Shown: in pieces, positions 7,813 through 15,111 of the stretch
Layout: the number at the start of each line of letters is the position of its first letter
Numbering within the stretch: position 1 is the first letter of the stretch
Source of the DNA: Streptomyces odontomachi
GTDB taxonomy: Bacteria > Actinomycetota > Actinomycetes > Streptomycetales > Streptomycetaceae
Direction: 5' to 3'
Assembly (NCBI RefSeq): GCF_024435355.1
Contig: NZ_JAMJWG010000030.1
Location: 1 to 64,000 of the forward strand
Length of the DNA: 64,000 nucleotides
Made by a program: the position numbers and the translations under genes
Notes under the pieces: generated by a model
What the model was told of the DNA's origin: nothing
Databases searched by the model: none
The model's input: only the letters and a program-made list of their open reading frames with translations

Positions 7813-7985
7813 GGGAAGTCCCCCAATAGAAGAGACACGGCCCGGACCCGCCAGGGCGAACAACTAACGACGGTATAGCCAATGATTTCGAGCGGCAACC
7901 AATGCCAGGCGCCCATTTTGACGACTCTTCTGCCAATCTTGGCATGCACGTATCCTGTGTGCCCCGCAAGAGAAAGAGGCCGATT
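7813..7985. promoter_or_regulatory. Divergent promoter region, fdxA / amidotransferase
   Basis: A 173-base spacer between divergent genes. A perfect 14-base palindrome TGCCAA-TC-TTGGCA lies at 7931-7944 and could be a regulator site for both directions. On the minus strand TATACC (near 7871) is -10-like. AAAGAGG at 7972-7978 is the ribosome site of the rightward gene. Confidence 0.35.
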
Positions 7986-8738
7986 GTGGACGCAGCCAAT
8001 GAAACGCGATTCGGCGGCCCTCTCCGTATCGCGGTACTCCAGCACGCGAGCTGGGAGAAGCCCGGCTCCTTCGCCCGACTACTCACCGAACGCGGTGCGA
8101 CCCTTTTCCCGGTACGTGTCGACGAAGGTGAACAACCGCCCCCGGTGTCCGACGTGGACGGCATCCTGGCCATGGGCGGACCCATGAGCGTGAACGACCC
8201 ACTGCCGTGGCTTCCCGCGGAAATGGACTACATCCGCACGGCAGTCGACTCAGGTATTCCCTACTTCGGTGTCTGCCTGGGGGCGCAGCTGCTCGCCGCC
8301 GCCCTCGGTGCAGAGGTGAAACCGGCCGCTGCGCACTACGGCATGCACACCGCTGACCTGCAACGGGGCTCCTTCGACGACCCGCTCTTCGGTGGTCTGC
8401 CCCGAGCCCTGCCGGTGTTCCAGTGGCATGGCGAGAACTTCGCATGCCCCACCGGTGGCACGAGCCTCGCGGGTTCACCGGGGTGTCCCCACGAGGCCAT
8501 ACGCGTCGGCACCACGGCATACGGATTGCAATTCCATCTGGAGGTCGACCCGGACCTGCTCGCCGCCTGGTTGGAAGTCCCCGCGTGCACGACGGAACTC
8601 ATGGAGCGATGCGGTCCGGGAAGTCCACAGCAGATCACCGATGAACTGCGCGAGGCAGCGGTGCGCATGGGGCGTTATGCGCGACGGATCCTCAACGGAT
8701 GGGTGAATCTCGTCGCAGCCCGGGTCAATCGAGAGTGA
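7986..8738 (+). CDS. Stand-alone class I glutamine amidotransferase
   Basis: A 250-residue GATase1-domain protein like the glutaminase half of GMP synthase but with no synthetase domain. The nucleophile is C97 in GVCLGAQ and the catalytic pair H185/E187 lies in LQFHLEVD. Stand-alone relatives hydrolyse gamma-glutamyl amides (PuuD-like) or hand ammonia to a partner. GTG 7986 was chosen for its AAAGAGG ribosome site; the open frame starts 28 codons earlier. In a cluster making an amine-derived product it may release a gamma-glutamyl protecting group or provide nitrogen. No matching gamma-glutamyl ligase is visible in the window, so its role is open. Confidence 0.8.
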   Translation: MDAANETRFGGPLRIAVLQHASWEKPGSFARLLTERGATLFPVRVDEGEQPPPVSDVDGILAMGGPMSVNDPLPWLPAEMDYIRTAVDSGIPYFGVCLGAQLLAAALGAEVKPAAAHYGMHTADLQRGSFDDPLFGGLPRALPVFQWHGENFACPTGGTSLAGSPGCPHEAIRVGTTAYGLQFHLEVDPDLLAAWLEVPACTTELMERCGPGSPQQITDELREAAVRMGRYARRILNGWVNLVAARVNRE

Positions 8739-8752
8739 GGGCACGTCGTCCG

Positions 8753-8794
8753 GTGGACATCTGATACAGCCCCGTGGACGACCGATAGAGCCCC
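8753..8794. repeat. Imperfect 21-bp tandem pair between convergent genes
   Basis: Two adjacent copies of a 21-base unit beginning GTGGAC and ending AGCCCC match at 17 of 21 positions. They fill most of the 69-base gap between the convergent amidotransferase and StrR-like genes. No clear hairpin terminator was found in the gap. Confidence 0.6.
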
Positions 8795-8807
8795 AAGGGC
8801 GACAGGC

Positions 8808-9812
8808 TCAGCGCCGCCGGCCCTTTCGCGCCTCCAGCCGAAGCGATAAGCGTCGACAGTCGTCGGCGCACTTGAGCGCGAATTCGGTCAGCGCATCAAG
8901 ACAGTGCTCGGGGAGCAGGTCGGCGATCTCGTGCCACTTCCCCGACACCGCCAGATGGACATCGAACACCCGGAGGACCAAGCGTCCCGCCTCGGTGTAC
9001 CGCAGGGACGGGTCCGTGCGCAGCCTGCGCAGACTCGCCATCCAGTCAGTGTTCGCGTGAACGGGTCGGGGCGCCGGATAAGCAAGGGAAGCCGTGGCCG
9101 GCGCCCCTTCCTCCAGCAGCGGGACGGTGGGCTTCCGCGCCGTCTGGCTGCCCTTGGCCTTGGCCTTGGGGGCGGGACCGCCGACGTCCGGCTGCACCGG
9201 GCCGACGCGCACCGAGCGCACCCTTCCGTCGCGCCCGACCCGAGCAGTCAACTGGGGAAGTTCCCCACTTGACCGACATCGCAGCGAACCTACCGTCTTG
9301 TGCGCCAGTCCCGCTTTGGCTGCCACCGCCCGGTCCGACCAGTTCGGATACGCCTTCATGATCCGCATGGCGGCAGCCTTGCGATCCGCCAGGGAGAGCG
9401 GCAGCCCGTGCTTTACGTTCATTTCGACGGCAAGGACGAACGCCTGCTCCTCGTCTCCGTTGAAGAAGCGCACGCTGATCGTCTTGGCGCCGCGCAGCTT
9501 TGCCGCCTCCAATCGGTGCATGCCATCGATCACACGCATCGTCGGACCGTGCAGGAGAATGGGAGGCAGTTCCTCCTCCGCCTCCGCGAGGACCCGGGCG
9601 TGAGCATTACTGCTGCCGGCGCTGCGTGGTGAATCAGCGACTACGACAGAATCTATGGGGACTTCGACCGCCGGGGTTTCGAGTGCGTGGAGGCCTAATC
9701 CCTCGGGCAGAATCGCCGAGGGACCAGGCACGCACACCACTCGTGGTGAAACATCTGCTTGTTGCCCCGGTTGCGGTATCTCATACTCGTACGGCTGACA
9801 TAGTTCCTCCAC
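8808..9812 (-). CDS. StrR/NovG-type pathway-specific activator
   Basis: A 334-residue DNA-binding regulator of the ParB-fold StrR family (StrR, NovG and glycopeptide Bbr/TeiA relatives). The conserved block RSAGSSNAHARVL, PTMRVIDGMHRLEAAKLRG, VLAVEMNVKHGLPLSLADRK and YPNWSDRAVAAKAGL (ParB-like domain then helix-turn-helix) is well kept. These proteins switch on antibiotic clusters by binding inverted repeats upstream of biosynthetic operons. Codon 322, thirteen codons before the stop (8849-8847), is TTA, so full-length regulator should need bldA tRNA. Starts at 9818 and 9812 (both GTG) are possible; 9812 is preferred because AGGAG lies seven bases upstream. A perfect palindrome at 9834-9852 is its nearest candidate operator. 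Confidence 0.85.
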   Translation of the reverse strand: MEELCQPYEYEIPQPGQQADVSPRVVCVPGPSAILPEGLGLHALETPAVEVPIDSVVVADSPRSAGSSNAHARVLAEAEEELPPILLHGPTMRVIDGMHRLEAAKLRGAKTISVRFFNGDEEQAFVLAVEMNVKHGLPLSLADRKAAAMRIMKAYPNWSDRAVAAKAGLAHKTVGSLRCRSSGELPQLTARVGRDGRVRSVRVGPVQPDVGGPAPKAKAKGSQTARKPTVPLLEEGAPATASLAYPAPRPVHANTDWMASLRRLRTDPSLRYTEAGRLVLRVFDVHLAVSGKWHEIADLLPEHCLDALTEFALKCADDCRRLSLRLEARKGRRR

Positions 9813-9833
9813 AGGCACACTCCTAGTGCTGTG

Positions 9834-9852
9834 AGTTCGGCCTGGCCGAACT
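9834..9852. promoter_or_regulatory. Perfect palindrome AGTTCGGCC-T-GGCCGAACT
   Basis: Nine-base arms around one base, ending 22 bases upstream of the regulator's start codon and 51 bases downstream of the exporter's stop. The outer GTTCG/CGAAC matches the outer part of the published StrR half-site GTTCGActG, but the spacing differs. It may be an autoregulatory operator, a TetR-type site, or a terminator of the lysE-like gene. Confidence 0.45.
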
Positions 9853-9903
9853 TACGTCGTGGATGCCGAAAAAGTGAGATGCTGCCAGCGGCTCGCGGGT
9901 CAA

Positions 9904-10521
9904 TCAGGCAACAAAGAGGCGAATAGCAAGGAGAACAATCACACCATTTCCAATGAGGACTGTTCCCATGCGGCCCTTGTCACTGGTGAGCACACGGCCC
10001 ACAAGCGCTCCGCCGAGAGCCAGGACGGCCTGCCAACTGGCGGATGCGGCGAATGCCGCGAGCACGAAAACAACGCTGTCCGCGACAGTCCACGCATCAC
10101 TGCGTAGACCCAGCACCAGCGCGGAGAAGTAGATGATGGTCAGCGGATTGAGGATCGTGAGCCCGGTGAGTTCCAGGTACGTCCGCAAGGGACGTTTGGC
10201 CTGGAGCACCTTTGCGTCGTTCGAAGAACGAGAACGGCGCAATGCTCCGATGATGCTCTTTGCGGCAATTCCGATGAGCACAAGCCCGGCCACCCACCGT
10301 ATCGGTCCCGCCACGGGTCGTAACAGTCCCGACACGGCTGCGCCGGCCGTCACGGCGATGAGGGCGTAGAGCCCGTCCGCCGTCGCGGTACCCATCGCGC
10401 CGGCGAGACCGGCACGCAGGGATGTCTGCGCGGAAGTCGTGATGATCAGAATGGTGATCGCGCCCACCGGCATCGCGATCCCATAGCCGGCGAGCACACC
10501 GGCGATCAGAACGTCGCTCAT
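9904..10521 (-). CDS. LysE/RhtB-family amino-acid exporter
   Basis: A 205-residue membrane protein with about six hydrophobic helices and the LysE-family N-terminal signature (AGYGIAMPVGAI...) and central NPLTIIYFSAL, matching the usual 200-residue length. These proteins export amino acids or close analogues. As the only transporter in the island, it suggests the product or a toxic intermediate is amino-acid-like. Codon 67 (10323-10321) is TTA, shared with the oxygenase and regulator genes. ATG 10521 has CGGAG four bases upstream. It probably heads a transcript with the StrR-like gene, 91 bases downstream. Confidence 0.85.
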   Translation of the reverse strand: MSDVLIAGVLAGYGIAMPVGAITILIITTSAQTSLRAGLAGAMGTATADGLYALIAVTAGAAVSGLLRPVAGPIRWVAGLVLIGIAAKSIIGALRRSRSSNDAKVLQAKRPLRTYLELTGLTILNPLTIIYFSALVLGLRSDAWTVADSVVFVLAAFAASASWQAVLALGGALVGRVLTSDKGRMGTVLIGNGVIVLLAIRLFVA

Positions 10522-11242
10522 TTTTCTCCGGTTGAGTAATACCGATGGGTGACGCTGACCGCACGGCTGTACCCCCTGGTAACGCTTGCGCCCCTCCTCC
10601 CGCAGAGGCGCGGTCCAGACAGCAACCACCTAAGAAGATCAGCCATGGCCACGTGGGTCAAGAGACGACTTAATGGCGGTCACCTTTAGAGCATTACCAC
10701 TTGATTTATGTGCGTGTTGTCACGATCTGCGGGGAGTGCGCATTGGTCTGGTCACCCCTGAATAGGGTTGACATGGGCGAAACTGCGAGTTTCGCCCTGT
10801 GCTTCCAGAACTTTTCCACCTGGATCAGCATGCGCGGGATAGACCTGAATGGTCTGCAATATCCATCCGCAGCTACGGCGAAGGTCACCGTGCGTGTCCT
10901 CGCGACCGGCGAAGATCATGGCCACCAACGCTTCGAATGGTCTGTTCCGGATTCAACGAGCCGCCGGCCAGGTTCACCGGATCAAGCAGTCCTGATGAGT
11001 TATGGATCAGTCCGCGTACGGCTCTCAGGAGGGGCGGGCAGTATACCTATACCCGTGATCAATAGCAAGGCGGACAAGGAGGCGCACGATTTCGCAGCGT
11101 GGGCCCTAATCGCCGCGAGATCGAAAAATCCCGCCCGCGTACGGCGCCGCCCCCCGTCGACAGCGGACATCCCGAGGCCGGCCTGGGAACGAACCAGCCC
11201 GTTAAATCCACCGGAATTTCCGCGGCATTCATTTGAATCCCC
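10522..11242. other. 721-bp gene-poor boundary region
   Basis: No convincing gene. A rightward frame from about 10701 to 11279 has ordinary third-base composition and no family features, and I do not accept it. The region is visibly richer in A/T than its surroundings. It contains a perfect hairpin at 10775-10797 with TTGACA just before it. It lies between the exporter, the last gene of the biosynthetic island, and the core-type GlsB gene, so it may mark the insertion junction. Confidence 0.5.
10775..10797. promoter_or_regulatory. Perfect 10-bp inverted repeat, 3-nt loop
   Basis: GGGCGAAACT-GCG-AGTTTCGCCC is a perfect hairpin in a gene-free stretch. TTGACA (10768-10773) immediately precedes it and a weaker CCCT...AGGG hairpin lies at 10756-10767. 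No gene end abuts it, so a terminator is not the obvious reading; an operator or a small RNA structure is possible. Confidence 0.4.
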
Positions 11243-11512
11243 TCATCGTTCCCGCGAATTTCCGAAGAATATGCGGTAGATGATCAGCAGGACCAGCGAG
11301 CCGCCGATCGCCGACAGCCACGTGGGGCCGTTGAAGAACGACTTCTTGACGTCGGTGTCGAGGAAGGTGGAAGAGATCCAACCGCCGAGGAAGGCGCCGA
11401 CGATGCCGATGATCGTGGTCCCGACGAGGCCACCCGGGTCGCGTCCCGGCAGCAGGAGCTTGGCTATGGCGCCGGCAAACAGGCCGAGGATGATCCAACT
11501 GATGAAACCCAT
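11243..11512 (-). CDS. GlsB/YeaQ/YmgE family small membrane protein
   Basis: An 89-residue protein of the transglycosylase-associated (GlsB/YeaQ/YmgE) family: three hydrophobic helices with the glycine-rich family pattern IILGLFAGAIAKLLLPG and GIVGAFLGGW. Members are stress-inducible envelope proteins of unknown biochemical function. ATG 11512 has GGAAGG eight bases upstream; the frame is open ten codons further. Monocistronic as far as can be seen; matching 8-base arms CCCGTTGG/CCAACGGG (11556-11563, 11600-11607) in its upstream region could be regulatory. Confidence 0.85.
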   Translation of the reverse strand: MGFISWIILGLFAGAIAKLLLPGRDPGGLVGTTIIGIVGAFLGGWISSTFLDTDVKKSFFNGPTWLSAIGGSLVLLIIYRIFFGNSRER

Positions 11513-12019
11513 GGTCAGGACCTTCCTTTCGTAGTATTTCACCGTCTTGACGTCACCCGTTGGTCATACGCACACATGTTCACACACGCCGACGGGTTCC
11601 CAACGGGCGGGTGCGACCGCTGGAATGACGCCCGGTCAGCCTCCCGGTCGCCCTGCAAGTGCCCACGTCACATGGACGCGGACGACCAGCAGACCAGAAC
11701 GATCACGTGGCTGCGTATACCACCCGACACGTAAGACCACACGGGGCGCACGCATGCACAGGCGTGCCCCGACGATGCTATGTCCGCGCGATCACGAACC
11801 GCTGGCAATACGCGCTGATGTCGGGTGACATCGAGAGCGAGGACGCCACCGGGGCCGGAACCGGTTGCGAGGCCCGTCGGCGCACGACGGTGCGCGGCCG
11901 AGGCGCGCATGCTCCACCGTGCGCCGGGTCGTTCGGCGCCGATCCCGACACAAGCCGCTGGCCTGGCACGAACGCCTGGCCCGCGCGGGGCACTTCCCTT
12001 CCGCCGGTGCCGTGGCGTC
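11513..12019. other. 507-bp intergenic
   Basis: No supported gene. It carries the promoter region of the leftward glsB-like gene and the end of the barstar gene's transcript. The spaced inverted repeat CCCGTTGG...CCAACGGG is the only structure noticed. Frames that run through it have no family features and no ribosome sites. Confidence 0.5.
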
Positions 12020-13495
12020 TCAGGCCAGCACCGTCTCCACCCCGCACCGCGTGAGCAACGTCACCAGTTCCTCGAACGTCGGCGGGCGCGCCGTCTGCGG
12101 GGTGACGCCGAGACAGGCGCGTGCCGTGCTCGCGTCATGCCAGACGAGGGTGGGCGGAGGGTCGGGCAGCGTTCCGCGGTTGCCGCACAGGCAGTCGATG
12201 AGCGTGTCGGCGTCCTGGCCGAAGTACCCGCCCGGGCCGTGCACCGCCTCGCCGAGCGCGCAGTAGAAGCCGAGCTCGTCGGTGATGTGCCGGCCGTCCA
12301 GGTGGTAGGTCCGTCCGGCCACGGCGTGCGGGGCCGAGCACCGGCGGATGGCGTGGTCCTGCGCGGTCCGGAGCCAGAAGCGTCTGCCTTCGACGCCGCA
12401 GTCCGCCCACAGGTTGGGCCGGCCGGGGCGGCCGGAGCTCCACCGGGTCCACACGTCACGGGCCGCGCTCGGGGGCCGCTGCGACCACGGCTCGAGTGTG
12501 AGGTCGACGAGCCCGCGGCCGAGCGAGGACGGGATCCACGCGGTGACCTCACCCTCCGCGACGTACTGGAGCATCTGCCCGTCCTCGTCGAGCCGGAGGA
12601 TCTTGGCGTGCCCGAGCTCCTCGTCGCCGATGGCGAGCGCGGTGCGCAACAGCCCGCTGGGGGAACACCCGATGAGCCGTATAGGAGGCTCCTCGGAGTC
12701 GGGGGGCGCCTCCCGTACGCAGGTCAGGTCCCGGCAGTGGCCCAGGGGGCGGTGGTTCGTGCCGCGCAGCCGGTGGCCCGGGGAGTCCGGGGGGTGGTGC
12801 GGGTGGTCGGGCTGGTCCTCGTGCGCGATCGCCTCGACGGTGAGGTCGTACGACCCGGGGTGGTGGGCGCTGCGGCGCGCGGCCACGAGGCGGGCGTCCG
12901 TCAACTGCCACTCGCTGAGGGGCTTGCCGGAGGCGTCCAGGGTCTCCAGGACGAGCAGGCCCAGGGGGGCGGAGGGGGCTGCGTCGTGGTCCTCGTGGGA
13001 CGGGGGCGTCTCGGATGCGCGGCACGGCTCGAAGCGGGCGAGCGCTGCTCTCAGGGGGCCTTCGGGGGTGCAGTCGCGGAGTGCGAAGAGGGCCCGTGCG
13101 GCGGGGGGCGGGTCCCGGAAGAGGTCCTGTGCGTCTGCGCAGAGGGCCCAGAGGCCGTCAGAGCGGGCGCTGAGCGACTCCGGGTCCTCCAGGTCCTCCA
13201 GCTCGCCCGGGGGCGGCCCAGGCGCTCTGCGGGACTGCTGGGAGACCCCTGAGGGCGGTCGTGGGTCGCTGGCCGGCCCTGCCGAGGGTGCCGGGGGCTC
13301 GACAGGGCGTCTGGGCTCCACGCCGGCTTCGCATGGCTCCTTGGTGCACGCTCCGGTGACGGCACGGTCGCCGTGGCGCACAGGTGCCGACCCGGCTGTG
13401 CGGCCAGGTTTTCGAAGGACCGTTTCGTCTGCGTCATACGCCGTCAGGGCGTACAGCGGTGGTCCCACGGCCCCGTGGTACAGCGGCGGTCGCAC
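12020..13495 (-). CDS. Barstar-domain protein with long N-terminal region
   Basis: About 491 residues. The last roughly 110 residues are a barstar (RNase-inhibitor) domain: HLDGRHITDELGFYCALGEA, GGYFGQDADTLIDCL, PPTLVWHDAS. Barstar inhibits barnase-type ribonucleases by an acidic helix. The large N-terminal part is a poorly conserved, proline- and glutamate-rich segment (about 1-150) followed by a beta-rich region of unknown function; such multidomain barstar proteins are common in Streptomyces and no barnase-like toxin is adjacent. The start is uncertain: GTG codons at 13495 and 13468 lie just after the YccF stop, neither with a strong ribosome site. The frame is open far upstream, but that overlaps yccF. 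Probably the third gene of htpX-yccF-barstar. Confidence 0.7.
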   Translation of the reverse strand: MRPPLYHGAVGPPLYALTAYDADETVLRKPGRTAGSAPVRHGDRAVTGACTKEPCEAGVEPRRPVEPPAPSAGPASDPRPPSGVSQQSRRAPGPPPGELEDLEDPESLSARSDGLWALCADAQDLFRDPPPAARALFALRDCTPEGPLRAALARFEPCRASETPPSHEDHDAAPSAPLGLLVLETLDASGKPLSEWQLTDARLVAARRSAHHPGSYDLTVEAIAHEDQPDHPHHPPDSPGHRLRGTNHRPLGHCRDLTCVREAPPDSEEPPIRLIGCSPSGLLRTALAIGDEELGHAKILRLDEDGQMLQYVAEGEVTAWIPSSLGRGLVDLTLEPWSQRPPSAARDVWTRWSSGRPGRPNLWADCGVEGRRFWLRTAQDHAIRRCSAPHAVAGRTYHLDGRHITDELGFYCALGEAVHGPGGYFGQDADTLIDCLCGNRGTLPDPPPTLVWHDASTARACLGVTPQTARPPTFEELVTLLTRCGVETVLA

Positions 13496-13503
13496 GGCTG
13501 GGG

Positions 13504-13905
13504 CTACCACCGGGCCGAGGGTGCGAACGGCTGGTCCGTGCGGACGATCTCGCGGCCGAGGGGCATCAGCGCGACGGGGATCAGCTTGAAATTGGCGATG
13601 GCCAATGGGATGCCGATGATCGTGACGAATTGCGCGATACCGGTGACGATGTGGCTCAGGGCGATCCACCAGCCGGCCAGCAGCAACCACAGGACGTTGC
13701 CCACGCAGGACGGTGCTCCGGCGTCGGCTCGCTCCACCGTGGTGTAGCCGAACGGCCAGAGGGCGTAGCGGGCGATCCGGAAGGCAGCGACGCCGAACGG
13801 GATCCCGATGATGGTCACGCAGAGCAGCACGCCGGCTAGGAGGTAGCCGAGGAAGAGCCAGAGGCCGCCCAGGATCAGCCAGATGATGTTGAGGAGTGTC
13901 TTCAC
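13504..13905 (-). CDS. YccF domain membrane protein
   Basis: A 133-residue inner-membrane protein with two copies of the YccF repeat (LLNIIWLILGGLWLFLGYLLAG..VTIIGIPFG and NVLWLLLAGWWIALSHIVTGIAQFVTIIGIP). Function unknown in the family. Its ATG (13905-13903) overlaps the htpX stop in an ATGA, so it is translationally coupled to the protease gene. Confidence 0.85.
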   Translation of the reverse strand: MKTLLNIIWLILGGLWLFLGYLLAGVLLCVTIIGIPFGVAAFRIARYALWPFGYTTVERADAGAPSCVGNVLWLLLAGWWIALSHIVTGIAQFVTIIGIPLAIANFKLIPVALMPLGREIVRTDQPFAPSARW

Positions 13906-14765
13906 GGGCGGCGACCTGCCATCTGTTCCAGTCGGGCGATCCGGTCCGCCATGGGCGGATGTGTGGAGAACATCTTGGCCATGCCCTGCCCGGGACGGAA
14001 TGGGTTGGCAATCATCATGTGGCTTGCCGTCTCGATGCGCGGCTCGGGCGGCAGCGGCAGCTGCCGGGTGCCGGCGTCGAGCTTGCGCAGGGCGCTGGCC
14101 AGGGCCAGCGGGTCGCCGGTGAGCTGGGCGCCGGAGGCGTCGGCCTCATACTCCCTGGAACGGCTGATGGCGAGCTGGATGACGCTCGCGGCGAGCGGCC
14201 CCAGGAGCATGATCAGCAGCATGCCCACGATGCCGGGGCCCTCGTCGTTGTCCGAGCGGCCGATGGGGATCAGCCAGGCGAAGTTCACAAGGAAGATGAT
14301 GACGGAGGCGAGGGCGCCGGCGACGGAGGAGATGAGGATGTCGCGGTTGTAGACATGGCTCAGCTCGTGTCCGATGACACCGCGCAGCTCGCGCTCGTCG
14401 AGTATGCGCAGGATGCCTTCGGTGCAGCACACGGCGGCGTTGCGCGGATTGCGGCCGGTCGCGAACGCGTTCGGCGCCTCGGTCGGCGAGATGTACAGGC
14501 GGGGCATGGGCTGGCGTGCCTGGGTGGAGAGGTCGCGCACCATGCGGTACAGGCCGGGCGCCTCGAACTCGCTGACCGGGCGGGCGCGCATGGCACGCAG
14601 GGCCAGCTTGTCGCTGTTCCAGTAGGCGTACGCATTGGTGCCCAGGGCGACGAGCAGCGCGATGACGAGACCTGGACGGCCGAAGAAGCTGCCGATCAGA
14701 AGGATGAGTGCGGACAGTCCCCCGAGCAGTACGGCGGTTTTCAGCCCATTGTGCCGGCGGTGCAC
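13902..14765 (-). CDS. htpX: HtpX-like membrane zinc metalloprotease
   Basis: A 287-residue M48 peptidase. Two N-terminal hydrophobic segments (about 8-50) and two central ones anchor it in the membrane; the zinc site is HELSH (H133, E134, H137) with a distal glutamate in REYEADA. It degrades misfolded membrane proteins on the cytoplasmic face. GTG 14765 has AGGAGGG six bases upstream. In Streptomyces this gene commonly sits just downstream of the partial nuo operon, as here, with 346 bases between. Confidence 0.9.
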   Translation of the reverse strand: MHRRHNGLKTAVLLGGLSALILLIGSFFGRPGLVIALLVALGTNAYAYWNSDKLALRAMRARPVSEFEAPGLYRMVRDLSTQARQPMPRLYISPTEAPNAFATGRNPRNAAVCCTEGILRILDERELRGVIGHELSHVYNRDILISSVAGALASVIIFLVNFAWLIPIGRSDNDEGPGIVGMLLIMLLGPLAASVIQLAISRSREYEADASGAQLTGDPLALASALRKLDAGTRQLPLPPEPRIETASHMMIANPFRPGQGMAKMFSTHPPMADRIARLEQMAGRRP

Positions 14766-15111
14766 AGTACGCCCTCCTGGTGGTGCGGCAGGGAATCCTC
14801 TGCTTGCTGATGCTGGTGCGTCGACGGTCGGGGAGACCTTGTGCCTTGGTCTCCCGAACCCTTCACATACCCGTCAACGCTGGGCAGGAGGCACGAGTTC
14901 CCTGGTGCCTGCGGCGGGCGGGTGATCTCCGGGTCGTCTCCGGACGGTCTCCGAGGGTGTTCGCGGCCCCGGACGGACGGTCCGCGTGCCGACCGGGCGG
15001 GCGCGGGTGACGCCCGTCACGCCCGTGCGCCGCGGGCACGGGCCGCGCACCGATTTCGGCGGCCCGCCTGCCGTATCCGGGAAAGGGACTCCTGGTAGCC
15101 GGAAAGGGACT
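14766..15111. other. 346-bp intergenic between nuoN2 and htpX
   Basis: No gene seen. It must carry the end of the partial nuo transcript and the htpX promoter. A near-identical ten-base motif (GGAAAGGGAC) appears twice at about 15077-15110 next to the nuoN2 stop. No strong hairpin was identified by eye. Confidence 0.4.

Noticed and set aside
10701..11279. 192-codon rightward open frame in the gene-poor junction
   Set aside because: No ribosome site, mixed third-base composition, no hydrophobic core or family features, and it runs through a perfect hairpin and into the 3' end of the opposite gene.
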